The position numbers were made by a program, and so were the translations under genes. Shown here piece after piece: positions 57,994 to 64,000 of a stretch of DNA of 64,000 nucleotides (positions within the stretch are counted from its first letter, which is position 1; each line of letters starts with the position of its first letter). Origin of the DNA: DATAZK01 sp965199805 (GTDB lineage Bacteria > Actinomycetota > Actinomycetes > Frankiales > Frankiaceae). Location of the stretch: assembly GCA_965199805.1 (NCBI GenBank), contig CBDATO010000001.1, positions 1,736,001-1,800,000 on the forward strand. Reading direction: 5' to 3'. The notes under the pieces were generated by a model. The model saw only the letters and a program-made list of their open reading frames with translations. It was not told the DNA's origin and ran no database searches.

Positions 57994-58365
57994 GTGACAC
58001 CGGATTCCCTTCCGCCGTCCTCCCGGCCGCCGCGGCTGCGCACCATGCCCGCCGTCCTGCTCGACGAGGTCGCGGCCACGCACCCCGGCACGCCCGACTC
58101 GGAGCTCTTCGACCTGCTGGACGACGCGCTCGCCCAGCTGCCGTCCGCCGAGCGTGCCGCCGTCATGACGGCGTACGGCTACGGCGAGGGGTCGGCCGCC
58201 GTCGCCGACGACCTGGGCCTCGACGCCGAAGAGGCCGAGGCGCTGTCGCGTAACGCCCTGCAGCTGCTTCGGGGTGCGCTCGCCGAGGCGGAGCCCGACG
58301 AGCGGGGCCGCTTCCCGCGGCACAGCGCGAAGAAGCCGCGCAAGAGCATCCGCCCGGCCGATTAG
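57994..58365 (+). CDS. Sigma-70 region-4-like small protein
   Basis: A 123-residue protein. Residues 40-95 resemble sigma region 4: LDDALAQLPSAERAAVMTAY, then VADDLGLDAEEAEALSRNAL. There is no region 2, so it is not a full sigma factor; it could be a remnant or a small regulator. The C-terminus is basic. The GTG at 57994 would leave no leader; an in-frame ATG at 58045 is an alternative that avoids overlap with the divergent kinase gene's upstream region. Confidence 0.6.
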   Translation: MTPDSLPPSSRPPRLRTMPAVLLDEVAATHPGTPDSELFDLLDDALAQLPSAERAAVMTAYGYGEGSAAVADDLGLDAEEAEALSRNALQLLRGALAEAEPDERGRFPRHSAKKPRKSIRPAD

Positions 58366-58390
58366 CGTTGTCCACAGGCTGATCGGCCCG

Positions 58391-58437
58391 GCGCCACCGA
58401 GATAGGGCGTCGGGCCAGCCGGATTCGGTGGCGTTGC
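58391..58437. repeat. 47-bp palindromic repeat, copy 1
   Basis: Begins GCGCCACCGA and ends TCGGTGGCGTTGC; CGCCACCGA (58392-58400) pairs with TCGGTGGCG (58425-58433). It is 36/47 identical to copy 2 at 58464-58510. It lies in the 411-bp non-coding gap 58366-58776. Confidence 0.7.
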
Positions 58438-58463
58438 GTCCCTGCTCGGCTCCGCCCACCCCA

Positions 58464-58510
58464 GCGCCACCGCGTACGGGCGCCAGGGCATCCGGATTCG
58501 CTGGCGCCGC
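58464..58510. repeat. 47-bp palindromic repeat, copy 2
   Basis: Begins GCGCCACCGC and ends CGCTGGCGCCGC, sharing CCGGATTCG and GGGCG blocks with copy 1. The terminal arms pair with one mismatch. Same orientation as copy 1, 73 bases apart start to start. Confidence 0.7.
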
Positions 58511-58554
58511 GCGACCGCGGCCCCGTGCCCCACACACGGACCCAGAAAACACAA

Positions 58555-58580
58555 AGGCCCCGGACCGAAGTCCGGGGCCT
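58555..58580 (-). terminator. Rho-independent terminator of the leftward trmH transcript
   Basis: On the minus strand a perfect 11-bp stem AGGCCCCGGAC/GTCCGGGGCCT with a 4-base loop is followed by TTTGTGTTTT, a classical intrinsic terminator. It lies 197 bases beyond the trmH stop. The stretch 58581-58776 between them has a small GTGGCT/AGCCAC hairpin and no recognised gene. Confidence 0.88.
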
Positions 58581-58776
58581 CGTGCGCCGACCCGCTAGGT
58601 CGCCTCACGGCGCATTGTGGCTCGTAGCCACGTGTTTGGGTCCGGGGGCCATAGATCGGGTCGGCAAACTCGGGATGCTGCTCATGTAGCCGGTGGAGCG
58701 GTGTATCTGGTGTATCGGCGCCCACCTTACTGAACTGGAGGGAGCCTGCGGCCATTCCGGCCGGAGTCGATTTGTC

Positions 58777-59400
58777 CTACTTCTCTGGCGCTGCCGGACC
58801 GTAGCGGCGGTGCCACTCGTACATGGCGATCCCGCTCGCGACGCCGGCGTTGATCGAGCGCGTCGAGCCGTACTGCGGGATGTGCAGCACCTGCTCGCAG
58901 AGCTGCTGCGCGTCGCCGGACAGCCCCGGGCCCTCCTGGCCGAAGAGCAGGACGCACCGCTCCGGCAGGGTCGCGCCGGGCAGCGGCCGCGAGCCGGGCA
59001 GCAGGTCGATGCCGACCACCGGCAGCCCGGCGTCGTGCGCCCATCCGGCCAGGTCGGTCAACGTCGCGTGGTGCCGCACGTGCAGGTAGCGGTCGGTGAC
59101 CATGGCCCCACGCCGGTTCCAGTTGCGGTTGCCGACGATGTGCACCGCCTCCGCGAGGAAGGCGTTGGCGTTGCGGACGACCGTCCCGATGTTGAGGTCG
59201 TGCTGCCAGTTCTCGATCGCCACGTGGAACGGCATGCGCCGAGGGTCGAGGTCGGCGCGGATCGCCTCGACCGTCCAGTAGCGGTAGCGGTCGACCACGT
59301 TGCGCCGGTCACCCTCGGCGAGCAGCTCAGGGTCGTAACGCGGGTCGTCGGGCCACGGCCGCGGGTGCGGGCCGACCCCGACCTGCTGCTGCTCAGGCAC
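58777..59400 (-). CDS. TrmH/SpoU-family RNA 2'-O-methyltransferase
   Basis: A 207-residue knotted methyltransferase lacking the substrate-binding extension of RlmB. Motif 1 is HDLNIGTVVRNANAFLAEA, motif 2 VLLFGQEGPGLS and motif 3 IPQYGSTRSINAGVASGIAM. It could methylate a tRNA (TrmH- or TrmL-like) or rRNA; the target is not determined. The GTG 59400 start overlaps the mqnP end by 8 bases, linking it to the menaquinone run. Confidence 0.88.
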   Translation of the reverse strand: MPEQQQVGVGPHPRPWPDDPRYDPELLAEGDRRNVVDRYRYWTVEAIRADLDPRRMPFHVAIENWQHDLNIGTVVRNANAFLAEAVHIVGNRNWNRRGAMVTDRYLHVRHHATLTDLAGWAHDAGLPVVGIDLLPGSRPLPGATLPERCVLLFGQEGPGLSGDAQQLCEQVLHIPQYGSTRSINAGVASGIAMYEWHRRYGPAAPEK

Positions 59401-60313
59401 CCAACCCGCGGACCAGCAGGTCGATCAGGCCGAAGGCGAACAGCGCCATGCCGACGAACCCGTTGGCGGTGAAGAACGCCCGGTTGACCTTGGACAGGTC
59501 GTTCGGCTTGACCAGGCTGTGCTCGTACGCGAACGCGACCGCGACGACCCCGACGCCGATCCACCAGGCCACCCCGGCGTGCTCGGCGATGCCGAAACCG
59601 ACGAACAGGCCGAGCGTGATCAGGTGGGTCAGCGCGGCCGTACGCAGCGACACCTTGGCGCCGAAGCGGGCCGGGAACGAGTAGACGCCCTGCGCCCGGT
59701 CGGACTCCTCGTCCTGCAGGGCGTAGATGAGGTCGAAGCCGCCGATCCACAGCCCGACCGCGAGGCCCAGCAGCACCGGCGCCCAGGCCCAGTGCCCCGT
59801 GACGGCGAGCCAGGCGCCGATCGGGCCGACCGCCTGCGCGAGGCCGAGCAGGGCGTGGCAGGCCCAGGTGAAGCGCTTGCCGTACGGATAGACGACGAAC
59901 AGCACCAACGCGACCGGGGCGAGCGCGAGGCAGAGCCCGTTCAGCAGCCCGGCAGCAGTCAGGAAGATCGCCAGCGCGACGAGCGAGCCGACCACCGCCG
60001 TCTTCACCGACACCACGCCGGTGACGAGCTCACGGTTCGCCGTACGCGGGTTACGCGCGTCGTACGCCCGGTCGACGATGCGGTTGACGGCCATCGCGAA
60101 CGTGCGGGCCGACACCATCGCGATGGTCACCAGCACGATCGCCCGCCAGTGCACCGAGCCGGTCTCGTGGAAGCTCGCGTACAGCGCGGCGAGGTAGGCG
60201 AACGGCAGCGCGAAGATCGAGTGCTCGATCATGACGAGACGCAGGAACGCCTTCGCCGGATTAGTCGCCGGGACGCCGAACGCCGGGCCGGCGGGGGGAA
60301 CTGCAGTGGTCAC
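59393..60313 (-). CDS. mqnP: Menaquinone biosynthesis prenyltransferase MqnP (UbiA family)
   Basis: A 306-residue membrane prenyltransferase with about eight helices. First Asp motif: AMAVNRIVDRAYDARNPRT; second: DLIYALQDEESDRAQGVYSF. In futalosine-pathway actinobacteria this gene pairs with the UbiD-type mqnL, as here, and adds the polyprenyl chain to the naphthalene ring precursor. GTG 60313 overlaps the mqnL stop (GTGA). Ring methylation and earlier futalosine genes are outside the window. Confidence 0.88.
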   Translation of the reverse strand: MTTAVPPAGPAFGVPATNPAKAFLRLVMIEHSIFALPFAYLAALYASFHETGSVHWRAIVLVTIAMVSARTFAMAVNRIVDRAYDARNPRTANRELVTGVVSVKTAVVGSLVALAIFLTAAGLLNGLCLALAPVALVLFVVYPYGKRFTWACHALLGLAQAVGPIGAWLAVTGHWAWAPVLLGLAVGLWIGGFDLIYALQDEESDRAQGVYSFPARFGAKVSLRTAALTHLITLGLFVGFGIAEHAGVAWWIGVGVVAVAFAYEHSLVKPNDLSKVNRAFFTANGFVGMALFAFGLIDLLVRGLGA

Positions 60314-61767
60314 AGCCCGTACTCCTTCCAACGGCGGTCGACCGTTGCCTTCACCGCGGACGACATGACCGCCTCCGGGGGCCAGCCGCGGGTGTAGCCC
60401 TCGGTCGGCCACTTGCGGGTCGCGTCGATCCCGATCTTGCCACCCCAGAACTGCTGGTAGGAGCCGTGATCGAGGTGGTCGACGGGTCCGGTGGTGGCGA
60501 GCAGGTCGTGCGCGTAGTCCACGTTGCCGAACGCGCGCCAGGCGACCTCGGTGTAGTTGTGCACGTCGCAGTCGGCGTCGACCACGATGATCAGCTTGGC
60601 GAGCGACATCAGCCCGGCGCCCCAGATCGCGTTCATGACCTTGTGGGCGTGCTTGGGGAAGCGCTTGTCGATCGAGACGATGACGCAGTTGTGGAAGCCG
60701 CCCGCCACCGGCAGGTCGTAGTCGACCAGTTCGGGCAGCGTCAGTCGGATCAGCGGGCGGAAGATGCGCTCGGTCGCCTTGCCGATCCAGGCGTCCTCCT
60801 GCGGCGGCGGCCCCACCACGATGGTCTGGAACAGAGGCTTCGACTTCGGCGCCATCATCGTCATGCAGTCGACCGTGAGCGCCGGGAACGGCTCGACCGG
60901 CGTGTAGAAGCCGGTGTGGTCGCCGAACGGCCCCTCCGGCATCCGGGCGCCCGGCTCGAGCCAGCCCTCGAGCACGACGCTCGCGTGGGCGGGCACCTTC
61001 AGCGGCACGGTGAGGCAGTCGACCATCTCGATGCGGCGGCCGGCGAGGAAGCCGGCGAACAGGTACTCGTCGATCTCGGCGGGCAGCGGGGCGCTCGCCG
61101 CATACGTGACGGCGGGCTCGCAGCCGAAGGCGATCGCCACCGGCAGCCGCTCGCCGCGCCGCTCGGCGACGGCGTGGTGGGCGTTGGAGTCCTTGTGGAT
61201 CTGCCAGTGCAGGCCGACGGTGCGCTGATCGTGCTGCTGCAGCCGATACATGCCGAGGTTGCGCGCGCCGGTCTCGGGGTGCTTGGTGTGCGTGAGGCCG
61301 AGGTTGAGGAAGATGCCGCCGTCGTCGGGCCAGGCGGTGATGCCGGGCAGCAGGTCGAGGTCGACCTTGTCGCCCTTCAACACGACCTCCTGGCACGGCG
61401 CGTCGGACACCGTCCTCGGCGGCACCGAGCGCAGTGAGCCGAGCTTGCCGAACGCCTCGCGCAGTCCGCCGAAGCCCATCGGCAGCTCGGGCTTGAGCAG
61501 GTCGGCGATGCGGTCACCGATGTCGTCGAGCCGCTCGACCCCGAGGGCCATCGCCATCCGCTGCTCGCTGCCGAACAGGTTCAGCGCGAGCGGCAGGTCG
61601 GAGCCGATCGGGTTCTCGAACAGCAGCGCCGGGCCGGCCTCGCGCACCACCCGCTGGGTGATCTCGCTGACCTCGAGGAACGGATCGACCCGGGCCCGCA
61701 CACGGCGCAGCTGCTGCGCCTTGTCGAGTCGTGTGACGAAGTCACGCAGATCGGGATAGCTCGCCAC
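60310..61767 (-). CDS. mqnL: UbiD-family decarboxylase MqnL (menaquinone)
   Basis: A 485-residue prenylated-FMN-dependent decarboxylase that removes the ring carboxylate in menaquinone synthesis. It starts MASYPDLRDFVTRLDKAQQL. GPFGDHTGFYTPVEPFPALTVDCMT's FGDHTG segment and PEGPFGDHTGFY are UbiD hallmarks. The active-site E-R-E residues lie in the central and later part of the fold, not individually assigned here. The coupling to mqnP supports the futalosine pathway rather than ubiquinone. GTG 61767 start. Confidence 0.88.
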   Translation of the reverse strand: MASYPDLRDFVTRLDKAQQLRRVRARVDPFLEVSEITQRVVREAGPALLFENPIGSDLPLALNLFGSEQRMAMALGVERLDDIGDRIADLLKPELPMGFGGLREAFGKLGSLRSVPPRTVSDAPCQEVVLKGDKVDLDLLPGITAWPDDGGIFLNLGLTHTKHPETGARNLGMYRLQQHDQRTVGLHWQIHKDSNAHHAVAERRGERLPVAIAFGCEPAVTYAASAPLPAEIDEYLFAGFLAGRRIEMVDCLTVPLKVPAHASVVLEGWLEPGARMPEGPFGDHTGFYTPVEPFPALTVDCMTMMAPKSKPLFQTIVVGPPPQEDAWIGKATERIFRPLIRLTLPELVDYDLPVAGGFHNCVIVSIDKRFPKHAHKVMNAIWGAGLMSLAKLIIVVDADCDVHNYTEVAWRAFGNVDYAHDLLATTGPVDHLDHGSYQQFWGGKIGIDATRKWPTEGYTRGWPPEAVMSSAVKATVDRRWKEYGL

Positions 61768-61835
61768 GTCTGCAGTCTCCCTGACCGGCCGCCGGGTGTC
61801 GCCGCCCTGTGATCAGGCTCTGGCTGTGGGGGTCC

Positions 61836-62843
61836 TCAGACGCCCGCGTAGCTGTGCAGGCCGACGATGAAGGTGTTGACGATGTAGTAGTTGATGATCA
61901 GCGCGGCGAAGGCGGTGACCGCGAAATACGCGGCGCGCTTGCCCTTCCAGCCCGCGGTCGCCCGCGAGTGCAGGTAGGCCGCGTAGATGACCCAGGTGAT
62001 GAACGACCAAGTCTCCTTCGGGTCCCAGCCCCAGTACCGGCCCCAGGCCGCCTCGGCCCAGATGGCACCCGCCATGATCGCGAAGGTCCAGATCGGGAAC
62101 GCGAAGGCGACCAGGCCGTACGTGAGCCGGTCGAGCGCCGCGACGTCGGGCAACCGCTGCATGAGCGTGCCGTTCGGGCGGCGCAGCTTGACCAGGTAGA
62201 CGATCGCGACGATGCCGCTCACGAAGAACATCGCGGTGGCCGCCATGGCCGCCACCACGTGGATCTTCAGCCAGTACGAGTTCAGCGCCGGCACCAGCGG
62301 GCCGGCCTTGACGTACAGCACCGTGCCGGCGAGACCCAGGTAGAGCACGACCGGCAGCAGCACGAAGACGCCGAGCCAGCGGGCGCGCTGGCGGGCCAGC
62401 AGCACGAGGAACGTGGTGACCGCGACGAACGCCACGATGGTGGAGAACTCGTACATGTTGCCCCACGGCACGCGGTGTGCCGCGAAGCCCCGGGTGACGA
62501 TGGTCGCGATGTGCGCGAGCCAGCCGAGAAGCGTGACGACGACGCCGATGCGCGCCGCGCGGCCGAAGTCGCGGACCTGCTCGACGACCTCGGTGCCACC
62601 GCCGGAGCCGGATCCGCCGACCGCGACCGGAGGCGCCGGGTCGGGCGTCATGGTGAGGCCACCGGAGCCGACCAGCACGCGGGCGTCGGCCGGAGCCTTG
62701 ATCACCGCGTCGGCCGGCCGTGCCGCCACCCGGATGACGCGGGTCGGCGTCCGGCGGAAAGCCAGGTCGAAGGCGAACGCCACCATAGCGACGGCGTACG
62801 CCAGCACCGTGACGACGAACAGATCGTTCGAAAGCCCAGACAT
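61836..62843 (-). CDS. ccsB: Cytochrome c biogenesis protein CcsB (ResC)
   Basis: A 335-residue multi-pass membrane protein of the System II heme-delivery complex. The WWD heme-binding motif reads WGRYWGWDPKETWSFITW, and conserved His residues lie in WLKIHVVAAMAA and AAYLHSRA. About eight membrane helices. A Gly/Ser/Pro cytoplasmic insertion occurs at about 65-85. AAGGAG 5 bases upstream sets ATG 62843, in preference to a longer frame. It follows resB by 8 bases. Confidence 0.93.
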   Translation of the reverse strand: MSGLSNDLFVVTVLAYAVAMVAFAFDLAFRRTPTRVIRVAARPADAVIKAPADARVLVGSGGLTMTPDPAPPVAVGGSGSGGGTEVVEQVRDFGRAARIGVVVTLLGWLAHIATIVTRGFAAHRVPWGNMYEFSTIVAFVAVTTFLVLLARQRARWLGVFVLLPVVLYLGLAGTVLYVKAGPLVPALNSYWLKIHVVAAMAATAMFFVSGIVAIVYLVKLRRPNGTLMQRLPDVAALDRLTYGLVAFAFPIWTFAIMAGAIWAEAAWGRYWGWDPKETWSFITWVIYAAYLHSRATAGWKGKRAAYFAVTAFAALIINYYIVNTFIVGLHSYAGV

Positions 62844-62851
62844 CCGGCTCC

Positions 62852-64000
62852 TTACCTGCCCTGCTCGGGAAGCCGGGCACGCACCCGGCCGACAAGATCG
62901 TCGAATTCCGACGTGAAGCTTCCGGTGCGGGACAGCCCGCCCATCTCGACCACAGTACGGCCGGCGGTCGCGCCTTCGCCCGTCGACGCCGCCGGGGTCA
63001 CACGAAGCCACACCCGGCGCCGCCGGACGAGCAGCGAGCCGATCAGCCCGAGCAGCATGGCGATCGCCGCCCAGAGCACGAGCCCCTTGCCCGGGTCGTA
63101 CTTGACGGAGAAGACGGCGTAATTGCGGATGCCGTCGAACGACAGCGTGAGCCCGTCGGGCAGGCCGGTGACGGTGTCGGCGCTGGGGTTTCGCGGGTCG
63201 AGGATCGGCGGGCTGGTGCCGTTCGAACCCTCGACGATCACCGGCTTCATACGACTGGTGTCGAGGACGTAGACGTTCTGCGACGTACCGGCATCGATGC
63301 CGAGGTTGCCGACCCACGCCTGCACACCGGCGATCCGCGGATTGCGCAGCGCCGGGAAGGTCGAGCCGGAGGTCACGTTCTCGTCGAAGGTCGGCACCAG
63401 ACCAGCCGTGATGCCGAGCTGCTGCACCTGGGCGAGCTTGCCCACGGGGGCGATCCCGGTGTCAGGGATCTTGATCGTGCAGTTGGACGTGAGGGTGGCC
63501 GTGTTGGACGCCACGCACGGCACGTACGCGTCGTAGACGACGGCGCCCTGCTTGTCACGAAGCACCGCGTGCACCGAGTACCCGTGGTTGATCAGGTAGA
63601 CCTTCGCCTCGCCGATCGTCAGCGGGTCGTTCACCTTGATGGTGTGTTCGCTCGCGGCCGCCGCGGGCGTCTTCTGGAAGGCCACCTGGGCGCGGTAGGT
63701 CTTCGGTGTGCCGTCGTCCTGGAACTCGGCGACGAAGCTCTGCAGCCGGAACGTGAACGGGCTGAGCTCATCGGTGTCGACGAGCGCACCGTGGCTGAAG
63801 TTGTCGTACTGGACCAACGTGTTGGAGAAGCCGTCGCCCTCGTTGACGAGGACCTTCCCGTTGTAGCCGAACATGCTGCCCACGGCGATGCCGGCGAGCA
63901 GCACGACCAGCGAGATGTGGAAGACCAGGTTGCCGGTCTCCCGCAGGTAACCCTTCTCGGCACTGACGGTGCGCGTGTCGGCCGCCACCCGGAACCGCCG
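62852..64000 (-). CDS. resB: Cytochrome c biogenesis protein ResB (partial, cut by window edge)
   Basis: At least 380 residues of ResB. The frame is open to the last base, and ResB proteins usually have about 500-600 residues, so the N-terminal membrane helices are outside the window. Visible are GYLRETGNLVFHISLVVLLAG, a large extracytoplasmic domain and the last helix (VLWAAIAMLLGLIGSLLV). ResB holds apocytochrome c and partners with CcsB, the next gene. The basic tail ends in VRARLPEQGR. Confidence 0.92.
   Translation of the reverse strand, partial: RRFRVAADTRTVSAEKGYLRETGNLVFHISLVVLLAGIAVGSMFGYNGKVLVNEGDGFSNTLVQYDNFSHGALVDTDELSPFTFRLQSFVAEFQDDGTPKTYRAQVAFQKTPAAAASEHTIKVNDPLTIGEAKVYLINHGYSVHAVLRDKQGAVVYDAYVPCVASNTATLTSNCTIKIPDTGIAPVGKLAQVQQLGITAGLVPTFDENVTSGSTFPALRNPRIAGVQAWVGNLGIDAGTSQNVYVLDTSRMKPVIVEGSNGTSPPILDPRNPSADTVTGLPDGLTLSFDGIRNYAVFSVKYDPGKGLVLWAAIAMLLGLIGSLLVRRRRVWLRVTPAASTGEGATAGRTVVEMGGLSRTGSFTSEFDDLVGRVRARLPEQGR

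Noticed and set aside
58368..58376. TTGTCCACA, a perfect actinobacterial DnaA box
   Set aside because: A single box without neighbours, dnaA or dnaN; too little to call an origin or regulatory site.
57355..58755. 466-residue version of the P-loop kinase
   Set aside because: The extra N-terminal part is antisense to the sigma-like gene and crosses the terminator at 58555-58580.

Overview
The window is very GC-rich, uses GTG and TTG starts freely, and carries lsr2, carD, DUF3263, a 495-residue SahH-type adenosylhomocysteinase, LpqE-like and LppX-like lipoproteins and the futalosine-pathway genes mqnP and mqnL. Together these point to a high-GC Gram-positive actinobacterium, most likely Micromonosporales. 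The order is inferred from gene content and not proven.

Region 1 (1-20.4 kb) is an old housekeeping block: lsr2, an inserted IS481-family element, clpC, a type III polyketide synthase, the leftward run ubiA-like/lpqE/radA/disA/mutY, then the rightward run carD, ispD, ispF, a TPR-AAA ATPase, a TPR membrane protein, cysS, rlmB, a Spo0H-type sigma factor, a small ORF and an SRAP protein. It mirrors the mycobacterial lsr2-clpC1...mutY-disA-radA-lpqE-carD-ispD-ispF-cysS-rlmB block. It also mirrors the Bacillus clpC-radA-disA-ispD-ispF-cysS-rlmB-sigH block.

Region 2 (20.4-30.1 kb) holds a DHA2 drug exporter, tRNA-Thr(UGU), a MerR-type HTH open in frame into ahcY, a TetR regulator, a DMT-like membrane protein, an odd 2-oxoglutarate oxygenase homologue, and the methionine genes metY and metX. 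Region 3 (30.1-39.6 kb) is accessory: secreted SGNH and alpha/beta hydrolases, an HtrA-like protease, a thioesterase, a decayed FAD oxidase, DUF445, a PHP hydrolase and glutamate dehydrogenase. Region 4 (39.7-44.8 kb) has DUF3263, a LytR_C protein and otsB facing otsA (trehalose), a CDF metal exporter and an HAD phosphatase.

Region 5 (44.8-49.1 kb) contains a SAM-I (S-box) riboswitch whose closing helix runs into the Shine-Dalgarno of a threonine-synthase-like gene, followed by groEL under two CIRCE operators. Region 6 (49.1-58.8 kb) has lipoproteins, an O-methyltransferase, an XPB helicase, a DUF3068 protein, an MFS transporter, a P-loop kinase and a sigma-region-4-like protein, then a 411-bp gap with paired palindromic repeats and a terminator. 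Region 7 (58.8-64 kb) is a leftward respiratory run: resB (cut by the window edge), ccsB, mqnL, mqnP and a TrmH-type methyltransferase.

No CRISPR array, prophage or rRNA was seen. The strongest leads are the SAM riboswitch on the threonine-synthase-like gene, the MerR/ahcY open frame, the coupled TPR-AAA/TPR-membrane pair, and the paired 47-bp palindromes.
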